Source of the DNA: Isosphaeraceae bacterium
Lineage (GTDB): Bacteria; Planctomycetota; Planctomycetia; Isosphaerales; Isosphaeraceae
Direction of reading: 5' to 3'
DNA: 58,985 nt
NCBI GenBank assembly: GCA_021324445.1
Contig: JAJPJC010000164.1
Span: 1 to 58,985, forward strand
Shown here: positions 17,299-26,482 of the stretch, one piece after another
Position numbering within the stretch: position 1 is the stretch's first letter
Layout of the letters: the number at the start of each line of letters is the position of its first letter
The notes under the pieces: model-generated
The model's input: only the letters and a program-made list of their open reading frames with translations
Databases searched by the model: none
What the model was told of the DNA's origin: nothing
Translations under genes and position numbers: made by a program

Positions 17299-20200
17299 TC
17301 AATGAACCAGGGATTCAGCCAGCGCCATTGGACGGATGGTCCCGGCCCCCACGGGGATCAGTGCCCCAGGGCCGGCCGTGAGCGGGCCGCCGGCCGGCAG
17401 GATTCCCAGGGGCCGGCTGTCGATCGCGGACCCGTCGGAGCGGGCACGGACGTGCAGGAGGCCATCGGCGGTCAAGAACAGGATCGATCGGCCCAGCACC
17501 CGGGGCGCGCCCACGACCTCGGCGCCCAGCTTGATCGACCAGATTCGCTGACCATCACGTCCGAAGGCCAGAACGGTGCCGGTTCGGTCGGAGACCAGGC
17601 CGCCGTCGCCAAGGCCGACCGGCCGGCCCGACAGCGGGGCTTCCAGCGGCCAGGCCCCGACCGGGCTCAAGTCCCGTGCGGCCAGGGAGCGAACCCGGCG
17701 GTCGGCCGTCGCCACCAGCACGGCTCCGCCGGTCGACGCCGGGTCGCTGATGATCGGGCGATCGAGAAGGGCCTCCGCCTCGGCGGTCAAGCGGGGTACC
17801 GGCGTGAGCTTCAGCCCGACCCGGCGGACCCGCCCGACCTCATCGGCCAGGACGATCGTGTCTTGATCCAGCCGCGCCGGCGCCCACCAGTTCCCCTGAT
17901 GATCGCGATCGAACTGCGGGACGTACGGCTCGGCGCGCGACCGGCCGGTGACCGGATCGATGAGATAGACTCTCCCATCGGCGCCGGGGACCAGCACGGC
18001 GTCTCCCCAGGCCATGGGCTCGCTGGCCGTCGCGGCGGGCAGTGCCGTTTCCCGCCAGCCGCCCGGCTTCGACGCATCCTGGACCCAAATCGTATTCGCA
18101 TGAGGCTGCCGGACCACGACCGCGGTCGGCAGCGCCGTTTCCCGCTCCCGCCAGCCATCCGGCTTCGACGCATCCTGGACCCTGGGCGTGTTCGAAGAGG
18201 GCTGCGGGACCACCACGGTCAACGGCCGGCCGTCCCGATCGACGCGGAGGCGCTGCCCGGCAGGCAAGCGGAATTCGCCCGGCCGGGGCAACGGCATCAC
18301 GACGAAACCACCGCGCGCCAACTGCTGGGACGAGATGAGAATGTCTCGGCCGTCGCGGCCGATCGTCGCCCAGCCGGTGGAATTGGCGGCGGCCGACAGC
18401 GGCGAGGGCCAGGGTGCACCGACGACCGTCTTCCAGGCGACCGTGCCCGACTCGGGATCGAATCCCCACAGCGCCACCCCGCCGGATTCCCGATCGAGGA
18501 ACGTGGCGACCAGGAGCTTGCCGGCGACCTGGATCGGGGCCAGGGCGGGGCCGGGGCTCGGCAGCGACACCTTGGACTCGATTTTGCCGCGTTCCAGATC
18601 CAGCGCGAACTTGCCCGGATGGCCCGAGGCCGCCCACAGCTCGCGATCCGATCGAGCCAGCGTGAAGGCCGGCCCCGACGGCGTGGAATCCGCGATCAGC
18701 CGGGCGATCGAGCGGAACGGCGCCTTGGCCGCCGGGTCGCCGACGGCAAACGCCTCGAAGCCCGCCTTGTCGCCGGCCGCCCAGACGATCGACCCGGCCG
18801 CCGCCGGTGTCTGCCACGTCCAGCCGGCGACCTTCAACTCCTGGGTTGGCCGCACCCGACCCCCATCCTCGTCCAGGACCAGCACCTGCCATCGGCTCTC
18901 GGTGAGGGAATCGTTCTCGGGGATCACCAGGAACCGGCCCAGCCGAGCGGGGGCACACGGCACCGAGCCATCCTGATGGCCCAGGTATTCCACGGCCGAG
19001 CAGGCCAACGGGTCGCGCGTCAGGATGAACAGGCAATCTTGCCGGCCGACCAGGTAGAGATGCCGGCCCGATTCGTCGTGGGCCGGCATCCGCGCCAACG
19101 GGCGACCGAGGTTGACCGTGGCCTGGAGCTCTCCGGCCTCCAGGGCGATGATCAGGAGCTTGCCCGAGGGCAGGACCTGGGCGAGCTGGTTGCCGAGCAC
19201 CAGCGGCGGATCCACGACCCGCTCGCCCAGCTCGAGCCGCCAGATCAGGGCGCCGTTGCGCGCATCCAGGCGGACCAGCTCGTTGGACCGCGCGTCGAAG
19301 GCCAACACGGTCGGATCCCCGGGTACCGGCTGGGGCACGTAGGGCGATGCCAGGCCCAGGGGGGTCTGCCACAGGGGCTCGCCGGCCGTCGCGTCGATCG
19401 CGAAGGCGAACCCGTCGGCCAGGGCCAAGACGATCGACTCGGGCGCAGGCGCGGGCGCCGGTGTGCCGGAGGTGCCTCCCGGGCCGGACCGGATCACCAG
19501 GCTGGTCGCCGGCCCCAGCGGGTCCGGCCGCGCGCCCCGCGCGGCCGCGCGCCGCGTCGTGTCGATCGTGACGGCCTTCCGGATCAGCTCATTGGCCGAG
19601 GTCATCCGCGTGACGAGCTGGCGATCGTGGGCCAGGTCGGCGTACTGGTCGAGCAGGTCATCGCGCGCCTGGTAGACCTTCGATGGCGAGCCCTGCTCCA
19701 GGGCCCGGTCCATCGTGGCCAGGGCCCGGGCACGAACCTCGGCCTTGCGCACGGCCGCCCGTGCCTCGGCCAGCTTGGTCGGGAGTGGGGAGCGGTTGAG
19801 GAACGACGAGGCGGACTCGCCCGCGATCCGGGCGTGCAAGGGGACGGCCGACTCAGCTTCGGCCAGCGCCTTGGGATCCGCAGTCTGCCGCGCGCGATCG
19901 GCCAGGCCCTCGCCGATGCGGATCACCAGCTCGGCCAGGTCGGCCCGTTCATCGCGGAACGCTTCCTCCCGGCCCACCCGATCCACCATCTCGCGGGCCG
20001 CCTCCAGCGCCGTCGTCCAGGTCGAGCCGTTGGGCGCGATGTATTGCCGCACGTTGGCCAGGGCCCGCCGGACCCGCGCCTTGCCGGCCCGTGGATCCTC
20101 GGGGCTGACGACCGCGAGGAACGCATCGAAGTCGCGGATCGCCGTGCGGTAGTCGCCGGCCTCGAAATCCTCGACCGCGTGGTTGTACGTGCGGCTGGCC

Positions 20201-20922
20201 ACGGTGGCGGCGATGATCGACTTGAGCCAGAAGCCCATCGCGATCAGGATCGCCAGCGCGACCACCAGGCCGATCACCAGCGGTGACGACGCGATCTGCT
20301 CCCGACCCGGTGCCCCGTGGGCCTGGGGGATCCATCGGCGCAACATCGCCGCGATCCCGTCCTGTCTCGGGCCAACCGCAAGGTCTCTCGTCTGGGCTTG
20401 CCAGCCCGCCTGGTCTGTCCCTTCGTCGGGGCGGGCCTCCTTGATCCATGGGGTCCGCTTCAGCACCGGCCGGTCGGGCGGCTGCACTTCGGATCGCGAA
20501 CGGGCCTGCGCTCGCCTCTCGTCCCGGCGCGATTCGGTTCGCGAGGGGACGGGCACACTCGAAGGAGCCCGCACCTGGGTCGGACCCTCATCGGGACTCG
20601 GTCTCTGCCGCCGGGTCCCGACCGATTCCTCCTCGACCTGCCGCAGGTACATCCGGCACGGCCCGACCGCGATCCAATCCCCTTGGTGGACGCTGCCGGT
20701 CGTCATCTGGTGCCCGTTGACGACCACGAATCCGGCGTCCGGAGACGCCTCGACCTTGTACCGCTGCGACTTCCAGCGGATCCGCCCATGGACCGGCTTG
20801 ATCCCGGCCCCTTCCAGGACCACGTCGCACGACGGACTCGTTCCGAACAAGACAGGATGGTCTTGCGCCAGCGGGACGAGCTGAACGCGGCCCTTGGCGT
20901 CGTGGATTTCCAGAGTAGCCAT
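17299..20922 (-). CDS. FHA domain protein with membrane segment and PQQ-type beta-propeller
   Basis: 1207 residues from the ATG at 20922. Residues 1-95 form an FHA domain (VLFGTSPSCDVVL, KPVHGRIRWK, VVVNGHQMTTG), which binds phosphothreonine. Residues 100-205 are a basic, Pro-rich disordered linker, 213-236 a transmembrane helix, and 240-480 helical TPR-like sequence. From about 500 to 1200 there are repeated blades such as DGFAFAIDATAGEPLWQTPL of a PQQ/WD-like propeller facing outside. This topology suits a signal receptor that links cytosolic phosphorylation to envelope binding, but that is inference. An in-frame start 29 codons upstream would lie in repeat-like sequence and is rejected. 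Confidence 0.85.
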   Translation of the reverse strand: MATLEIHDAKGRVQLVPLAQDHPVLFGTSPSCDVVLEGAGIKPVHGRIRWKSQRYKVEASPDAGFVVVNGHQMTTGSVHQGDWIAVGPCRMYLRQVEEESVGTRRQRPSPDEGPTQVRAPSSVPVPSRTESRRDERRAQARSRSEVQPPDRPVLKRTPWIKEARPDEGTDQAGWQAQTRDLAVGPRQDGIAAMLRRWIPQAHGAPGREQIASSPLVIGLVVALAILIAMGFWLKSIIAATVASRTYNHAVEDFEAGDYRTAIRDFDAFLAVVSPEDPRAGKARVRRALANVRQYIAPNGSTWTTALEAAREMVDRVGREEAFRDERADLAELVIRIGEGLADRARQTADPKALAEAESAVPLHARIAGESASSFLNRSPLPTKLAEARAAVRKAEVRARALATMDRALEQGSPSKVYQARDDLLDQYADLAHDRQLVTRMTSANELIRKAVTIDTTRRAAARGARPDPLGPATSLVIRSGPGGTSGTPAPAPAPESIVLALADGFAFAIDATAGEPLWQTPLGLASPYVPQPVPGDPTVLAFDARSNELVRLDARNGALIWRLELGERVVDPPLVLGNQLAQVLPSGKLLIIALEAGELQATVNLGRPLARMPAHDESGRHLYLVGRQDCLFILTRDPLACSAVEYLGHQDGSVPCAPARLGRFLVIPENDSLTESRWQVLVLDEDGGRVRPTQELKVAGWTWQTPAAAGSIVWAAGDKAGFEAFAVGDPAAKAPFRSIARLIADSTPSGPAFTLARSDRELWAASGHPGKFALDLERGKIESKVSLPSPGPALAPIQVAGKLLVATFLDRESGGVALWGFDPESGTVAWKTVVGAPWPSPLSAAANSTGWATIGRDGRDILISSQQLARGGFVVMPLPRPGEFRLPAGQRLRVDRDGRPLTVVVPQPSSNTPRVQDASKPDGWRERETALPTAVVVRQPHANTIWVQDASKPGGWRETALPAATASEPMAWGDAVLVPGADGRVYLIDPVTGRSRAEPYVPQFDRDHQGNWWAPARLDQDTIVLADEVGRVRRVGLKLTPVPRLTAEAEALLDRPIISDPASTGGAVLVATADRRVRSLAARDLSPVGAWPLEAPLSGRPVGLGDGGLVSDRTGTVLAFGRDGQRIWSIKLGAEVVGAPRVLGRSILFLTADGLLHVRARSDGSAIDSRPLGILPAGGPLTAGPGALIPVGAGTIRPMALAESLVH

Positions 20923-21025
20923 TTCGCTGGCAGTTCCCTGTTCCCAGTTCTCAGTTCCCAGCGCACAAACCAGACACCAGAGGCCGGTTCTCCAACTGGC
21001 AACTGGCAACTGAGAACTCTGATTT

Positions 21026-21994
21026 CTACCGCAGCGCCTCCTGGGCGATCACCTTGAAGTCATAGCTGTTCCCGCTGGGGGCGACCGTGAAGCGCGTGAC
21101 GCGGATCTCGCCCGGCTGCCGCCCGTGGAAGGCCACCTCGAGCCGGGACAGTCGCTCCTCGGCCCCGGGGGGATAGAACTGGAAGACGACCTTGTCGCCG
21201 ACGTCGATGCCCGCCTTGTTCAAGAGTGTGATATCCGATGTCTTCCTCCCGGCGCCCTGCCAGAGAAAATAGAGGCGGCGATCACTGCGGGCGGCGCCGA
21301 ATCGGACCGTCGGCTTGGCCTGGGAGAAATTGGCGGCGTACTGGAGCTGGTTGCCGCCGATGGGGACGGCCAGCTCGACGTGCAGGGCATCGAGCTGGCG
21401 GGCATATTCCTCGATCGTCTGGCCGGGGTTGAAAACGATGCTCCAGCGCTGCTCGCGCGCGACGCCGCCATCACCGGGCCCGAAGCCGAGCCCCGGCCCG
21501 CCGGTTCCCAGCTTGGAGGCGCGCTTGCCGCTGGCGACGGCCCCGCCGCTGGGCATCACGGCCCCGAGGTCCACCTCGGCCAGGGTCTGGCCGGCCTCGG
21601 CGACCGCGTCGAGCATGGCCCCTGGCGCCTGCTGGACCGACGGCTCTTCGAAGGCGCCCGCTTCCTCCTGGTTGTTCGAGGCGAGCGCCGCGGCGTCGGC
21701 CCCGGCAACGTCGACCTTCTCGGTCGAGCCCGGGGTGCCTTCCGGCGTGCCCCCACCTCCACCCGAGACCTCGATAATCTGGAGGGGAGAAGTCACGCGC
21801 GCGGCGTAGGCCTGGTTGCACACGTACACCAGGGCCAGCCAGCCGACCACCAGGATCGCGCCCAGGACGACGGCCATCAGGAACGACGTGACCCGATCGT
21901 ACCGCGATTCGCCGAGCACCTTGACCGGGATCTCCGGCGTGGGCGACGGCTCGGCCGTCGCGGCGGCGGGCGCGGGCGTGAAGGTCAGAGTCAT
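21026..21994 (-). CDS. Single-pass membrane protein, biopolymer-transport-like position
   Basis: 322 residues from the ATG at 21994. Residues 1-35 are cytosolic, 36-60 a transmembrane helix (SFLMAVVLGAILVVGWLALV), 75-175 a Gly/Ala/Gln-rich linker, and 180-322 a compact beta domain ending DFKVIAQEALR. It overlaps the preceding gene by four bases. The architecture (short cytosolic end, one helix, long linker, periplasmic domain) recalls TonB/ExbD-like partners, but no family motif is seen. Function unknown. Confidence 0.7.
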   Translation of the reverse strand: MTLTFTPAPAAATAEPSPTPEIPVKVLGESRYDRVTSFLMAVVLGAILVVGWLALVYVCNQAYAARVTSPLQIIEVSGGGGGTPEGTPGSTEKVDVAGADAAALASNNQEEAGAFEEPSVQQAPGAMLDAVAEAGQTLAEVDLGAVMPSGGAVASGKRASKLGTGGPGLGFGPGDGGVAREQRWSIVFNPGQTIEEYARQLDALHVELAVPIGGNQLQYAANFSQAKPTVRFGAARSDRRLYFLWQGAGRKTSDITLLNKAGIDVGDKVVFQFYPPGAEERLSRLEVAFHGRQPGEIRVTRFTVAPSGNSYDFKVIAQEALR

Positions 21995-23649
21995 GGGGTC
22001 GAGCTCCGTGGTCGCGCGCCGGCCGTGGTCGAGGCGGCGCCGCCGGGCGGTTGTGGCGACGGGCGATCGGGATCGTCGAGGTCGAGCGGCCGGACGGCGT
22101 TGAACCAGTCGCGCCACCGCTGGGCCGCGGCGCGGCGCTGCTCGGCAGTGGAGGGGGTCGGGGGACCCAGCCCCTCGATCTTCCGGCTGAGGACCTGGAG
22201 ACCCAGCCTGGCGGCGGCCACCACCTCGTCGTCGGGATCGACCAGGGCGTCGATCAACAAGGGGGCGACGTCCATGTCTTCGGTATGGGCCAGCGACCAG
22301 GCCGCCACGCGGCGAACGCCGGGGTCGCGGTCGGCGAGCATCTTGCGGAACCTGGCCTTGTACGGCCGCAGCACGGCCGGCCCTTCCCGATAATACCGAT
22401 CGACCAGGCCGGCCACCGCCGCGTCCGCCTGCTCGGCGCGGGGATCCTCCAGCACCGCGAGCATTCCCTCGATCGCGCCGTTCATCGGACGGCTCACGAC
22501 CCGGCCGCCGGCCACGGTCAGCGAGCTCAGGTCCGCGGGCAATCCCCGTCCTCCCAGCAGAGTCCCGGCACCCAGCCGCTTGATCTGGATCTTCTGGATG
22601 GTCTTGGCCGTCGACTTCGTGACGAACAACAGGGCCCAGACGGTATTCATCTCGACTCCGTGCGTCCCATTCCACGAGCCGTCGCCCTGCTGGCTGGAAT
22701 GGATGAAGGCCCGTCCCCGCTCGTACCAGTCGACCCGGCCGATCGTCTGCCGTTGGGCCAGGGCGCCGATCCGCTCGATGCCATACAGCATGTAATATGG
22801 CGTCTGGCCCACAGTGCCCATCTGGGTCGTGGTGAAGTGGGCGGCTATCCAGGCCAGGCCGCGCCTGGCGGCCTGGTCGATCTGGGTGGATGTGGTCGAC
22901 GGCTTGAAATTGGCCCAGGCGGCCTCGGCGGTCAAGGCGGTCATCAGCGGGCTGATGCCGCGGCGGCTCTCCCGGAACTGCTCGAGCTGCCGCTGGCAGA
23001 TCAGCAGGCTGCCGACCCCCGCGGCGGTCATCGACAGGGTCTCGCCCCCTTCCATCTGGTCGCGGTGGTACGTCCAGCTCCCGGCCGGGCTCTGGGTCGA
23101 CATGAACCAGTCTGCGGCGCGGTCCCAGACCATCGGCGGTATGGTCACGCCGGCATTCTCCGCCTCCCACAAGCCCAGCACAGCATATTGCGAGATCGAG
23201 GTGTCACCAACGCTGCGGTGCGTATAGTCCCACGACCCGTTCGCCTTCTGCAGCCCGATGATATAGCTGGCAAGGATCTGGATCCAGCTGCGGTTCTCCA
23301 CCGGATCCTGGTTCACCATCGCCAGCGTCACGGCCGCCGCCTCGTAGACGCCGCGGCCATCCGTGAGCTCGGGGATGTAGCCGCTTTCCGTGAACCGGCT
23401 GCGGCACCGGGCCAGGCAACCGACCACGGCCGGATCGGTCGGCGGGACCTCGGCCTTCAACAGAGCCAATGCAATCATGGCCGACTCGCCCGATTGCTTG
23501 CCTGCATAGTGGCTGCGCAGGAACTGGACGCCCGCGAGGACCGACGGGTCCTGCTGGGCGTACAACACCCTGGGGGCGGAGCCGCCCACCATCGTTCCGA
23601 GCCAGAGCCAGAGCAAAACCTGCGCCGGCACCGGGTGCCGCGGTCGCAT
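21991..23649 (-). CDS. Exported alpha/alpha-toroid (terpene-cyclase/prenyltransferase-like) protein with HEAT repeats
   Basis: 552 residues. A signal peptide (about 1-31) is followed by an alpha/alpha barrel related to squalene-hopene cyclases and prenyltransferases (35-330), with QW-like repeats: LQKANGSWDYTHRSVGDTSI, QSPAGSWTYHRDQ and SSQQGDGSWNGTHGVEMNTV. The acidic DxDD motif of true cyclases is not visible, so it is probably a structural or binding relative common in planctomycetes. Residues 380-490 are HEAT-like (FRKMLADRDPGVRRVAAWSL, PDDEVVAAARLGLQVLS). It is the first gene of the five-gene operon and has a TATAAT element about 70 bases upstream. Confidence 0.82.
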   Translation of the reverse strand: MRPRHPVPAQVLLWLWLGTMVGGSAPRVLYAQQDPSVLAGVQFLRSHYAGKQSGESAMIALALLKAEVPPTDPAVVGCLARCRSRFTESGYIPELTDGRGVYEAAAVTLAMVNQDPVENRSWIQILASYIIGLQKANGSWDYTHRSVGDTSISQYAVLGLWEAENAGVTIPPMVWDRAADWFMSTQSPAGSWTYHRDQMEGGETLSMTAAGVGSLLICQRQLEQFRESRRGISPLMTALTAEAAWANFKPSTTSTQIDQAARRGLAWIAAHFTTTQMGTVGQTPYYMLYGIERIGALAQRQTIGRVDWYERGRAFIHSSQQGDGSWNGTHGVEMNTVWALLFVTKSTAKTIQKIQIKRLGAGTLLGGRGLPADLSSLTVAGGRVVSRPMNGAIEGMLAVLEDPRAEQADAAVAGLVDRYYREGPAVLRPYKARFRKMLADRDPGVRRVAAWSLAHTEDMDVAPLLIDALVDPDDEVVAAARLGLQVLSRKIEGLGPPTPSTAEQRRAAAQRWRDWFNAVRPLDLDDPDRPSPQPPGGAASTTAGARPRSSTP

Positions 23650-23943
23650 GCGTTTCGTCTCCTCGTCCGGAGACCGAAGGTTGCCTGCCTGGGTCTCCCC
23701 TGATCCTCGACTCTACCAATTATAGCGGGCAGGCCACACCGGTTGCGACCGCCTGGCGACTGGATTGTCCTGGGAAGACGTGATACAACTTCGGAGTCTC
23801 GCGCCCTGAACGACGTCCCAGCGGTGGGCCGCCCCGCACCTCTCTCCGGCCCGACTGCACCGGAGTGTCGCGTAGGACCGCGTGCGTCGGTCCCTGTCCA
23901 TTCCAGGCGTGAATCCCTGACGATTGAATGATTCCCCACCCAC
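23650..23943. other. Divergent intergenic region
   Basis: 294 bases between the minus-strand toroid operon and the plus-strand ATP-grasp trio. It contains the -10 candidate at 23719-23724 for the minus-strand operon. No additional gene, repeat or clear terminator is seen. Confidence 0.5.
23719..23724 (-). promoter_or_regulatory. Candidate -10 element of the toroid/FHA operon
   Basis: The minus strand reads GCCCGCTATAAT, about 70-75 bases before the ATG at 23649. The same 12-mer occurs at the same distance before the Uma2 gene (28497-28502). No consensus -35 is visible. Confidence 0.4.
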
Positions 23944-25422
23944 GATGCTCGCGACCACCTTGCCTGACGAGGCCGCATTGTTCGGTGGCTACCGCCTCGC
24001 GGCCTATGATGAGATGTTGAAGGGCCGGCGGTGCCGAGGCCCCATTACGCGCCCCTCTACGAGCGGCTGATCAAGCTGGGTCCGCAGGAGCTGGAGCGGC
24101 GGCACAAGGTCGCCGAGCTGGCGCGGCGCCAGCAGGGGATCACGTTCACGGTCTACGGCCGCGGCCAGGGAGTGGAACGGATCATCCCGTTCGACCCGAT
24201 CCCGCGGCTGATCAACCCGGCGGAGTGGGATCGGATCGAGCGGGGCTTGAAGCAGCGGGTGCGGGCCCTGAACCTGTTCATTCAGGACGTCTATCATCGG
24301 CGGAGCATCCTCAAGGAGCGGGTGGTCCCCGCCGAGCTGGTCTTCGGCTCGTCGGGGTATCGCCGCGAGTGCGTCGGCCTGCGCGTGCCGCGCGACGTCT
24401 ACATCCACGTCTCGGGGATCGACCTGATCCGCGACACGGACGGGCATTTTCTCGTCCTGGAGGACAACTGCCGGACCCCCTCGGGGGTGAGCTACGTCCT
24501 GAAGAACCGGCAGGTGATGAAGCAGGTCTTCCCGCTCCTCTTCGAGCAATCGGATATCCGGCCGATCGACGACTACACCGACAACCTGCTGGGCGTGCTC
24601 CGCGGGATTGCCCCGGCCGGCTGTGACGACCCCGCCGTGGTCGTGCTGTCCCCGGGCATCTACAACTCGGCGTACTACGAGCACAGCTTCCTCGCCCGGC
24701 AGATGGGCGTCGAGCTGGTCGAGGGACGCGACCTGGTGCTCGATCGCGGCCAGGTGTTCCGCCGGACGACGCGGGGGCTTCAGCGGGTCGACGTGATTTA
24801 CCGCCGGGTCGACGACGACTTCCTCGATCCCTTGACGTTCCGGTCGGACAGCCTGCTCGGCGTGGCCGGACTGGTCGGAGCCCACCACGCCGGCAATGTC
24901 GGGCTGGCCAATGCCCTGGGGACGGGGGTCGCCGACGACAAGGGAATCTACCCGTTCGTACCCGAGATCATTCAGTTCTACCTGGGGGAGGAGCCGATCC
25001 TCCGCAACGTGGAGACGTTCCGCCCGTTGGTCCCGGCCCACCGCCGGCACATCCTGGCGAACCTCGATTCCTTGGTGGTCAAGGCGGTCGACGCCTCGGG
25101 GGGTTACGGGATGCTGATCGGGCCGGCCTCGACCCGGGAGCAACGCGACGAGTTCGCGCGGAAGATCGAGGCCAACCCCCGCGGCTACATCGCCCAGCCG
25201 ACGATCCGTCTGAGCCGCCATCCGACGTTCCTCGACGGCCGGCTCGACGGTCGCCACGTCGACCTGCGGCCGTTCGTGCTCTACGGCGAGGACGTCATCG
25301 TCATGCCGGGAGGACTGACCCGCGTCGCCTTGCCGGAGGGGAGCTTGGTGGTCAACAGCTCTCAGGGAGGTGGCACCAAGGACACGTGGGTGCTCCATCA
25401 GTCTTCGGCCCGTGGCCAGTAG
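23944..25422 (+). pseudogene. Circularly permuted type-2 ATP-grasp protein, apparent frameshift near N-terminus
   Basis: The frame from the GTG at 24031 encodes 463 residues: RPHYAPLYERL, the nucleotide-binding segments LEDNCRTPSGVSYVL, VGLANALGTGVADDKGIYPF and VVKAVDASGGYGMLIGP. This is the COOH-NH2 ligase-type ATP-grasp family once called DUF404/407. Homologues begin with a short segment of the type GGYR..AYDEML....PRPHY. That segment is encoded from the ATG at 23944 (MLATTLPDEAALFGGYRLAA, then YDEML) in a different frame, which runs into the main frame if one base is removed near 24022-24031. The gene is therefore either frameshifted or starts, truncated, at GTG. It is followed by alpha-E and transglutaminase genes, the classic three-gene set linked to peptide-bond formation. 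Confidence 0.85.
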
Positions 25423-25493
25423 CTCTTGCGCTTTACGACTCATCGGCAGTTGACTTCGAGACGATGGCTCTGTGCCGGTGCGGGGAGTCGATC

Positions 25494-26450
25494 ATGCTCA
25501 GTCGGGTCGCCGAGAACCTCTTCTGGATGAGTCGCTACCTCGAGCGCGCCGAGGACCTGGCCCGGTTGTTGGATATCGGACTCTATCTCGAGCTGGACGC
25601 CGCCAGCCCCATCCTCGACGACGGCTCGGCGCCGGTGGCGATCGCCTTGAACATCCTGGGCTGTCACGACGCCTTCCGCTCGGCCCATGCGACGGCCGAG
25701 CGCGCCGCCGTCCTGGAGTTCCTCACCTTCGACCGTGCCAATCCTCAGTCGATCCTCAGCATGATCGCCCGGGCGCGCGAGAACGCCCGGGGAATCCAGG
25801 AAACCATCGGGGTGGATGCCTGGAGCCAGGTCAATCGCCTGTACCTGCACCTCGGCGGCCAGCGCGCCCGGCGATGGTTTCAGTCCAGCCCCTCGCGGTT
25901 CTACACCGCCATCAGCCGGTCCTGCACCCTCTTCGACGGGTTGATCCAGAACACCCTGCCGCGCGACGAGATCTACCATTTCCTCCGGCTCGGCAGGAAC
26001 CTGGAACGCGTGGACATCATCGGTCGCATCCTCCTGGCCAAGTGCCAGAGCCTGGCGGAGGACCTGGCCGGTCCGGACGTCAGCCTGGAGCTGATCCGCT
26101 GGACCGGCCTGCTCCGGAGCTGTTCGGCATACGGGGCGTACCTCCGCACCGAGCGCGAGCGCGTCGAGCCGGTGGGCGTGATCCGGTTCCTGGTCCTCAA
26201 CGCCGATTTCCCCCGCTCGATCCGGTTTTGCGTGGCCCGCTGCCGGGAGTCGCTCCGGGAGATTGCCGGCGGCGATGAGGATGAGTGCGCCAGTGAAGCC
26301 GAGCGGCTGCTGGGGCGGCTCGAGAGCGAGCTCCGCTACATCGACGTCAGCGAGATCTTCCAGCGGGGCTTGCTCGCGTTCCTCGACGGGATCCAGCGGA
26401 CCTGCCGCCGCGTGGGCGAGGAGATCCAGCGCACCTTCTTCCTGGTTTGA
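25494..26450 (+). CDS. Alpha-E domain protein
   Basis: 318 residues from the ATG at 25494. MLSRVAENLFWMSRYLERAE is the signature start of the alpha-E (DUF403) family, an all-helical domain rich in conserved Glu and Arg. Further family segments are NPQSILSMIARARENARGIQ and NLERVDIIGRILLAKC. The family accompanies circularly permuted ATP-grasp and transglutaminase-like genes in many bacteria; its biochemical role is unsettled. It lies 71 bases after the ATP-grasp gene, and its TGA overlaps the potential ATG at 26447 of the next gene. A longer start at 25386 is disfavoured because it overlaps the ATP-grasp gene. Confidence 0.9.
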   Translation: MLSRVAENLFWMSRYLERAEDLARLLDIGLYLELDAASPILDDGSAPVAIALNILGCHDAFRSAHATAERAAVLEFLTFDRANPQSILSMIARARENARGIQETIGVDAWSQVNRLYLHLGGQRARRWFQSSPSRFYTAISRSCTLFDGLIQNTLPRDEIYHFLRLGRNLERVDIIGRILLAKCQSLAEDLAGPDVSLELIRWTGLLRSCSAYGAYLRTERERVEPVGVIRFLVLNADFPRSIRFCVARCRESLREIAGGDEDECASEAERLLGRLESELRYIDVSEIFQRGLLAFLDGIQRTCRRVGEEIQRTFFLV

Positions 26451-26482
26451 TGACTGACCACCGCCGACCGAGGGCAGGAGTC

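Noticed and set aside
17104..20286. 1060-codon open frame opposite the FHA/PQQ gene
   Set aside because: No signal, motif or ribosome-binding site; the minus-strand gene has clear FHA and propeller features.
24004..25443. 479-codon minus-strand frame opposite the ATP-grasp gene
   Set aside because: Antisense of a strongly conserved family; no domain of its own.
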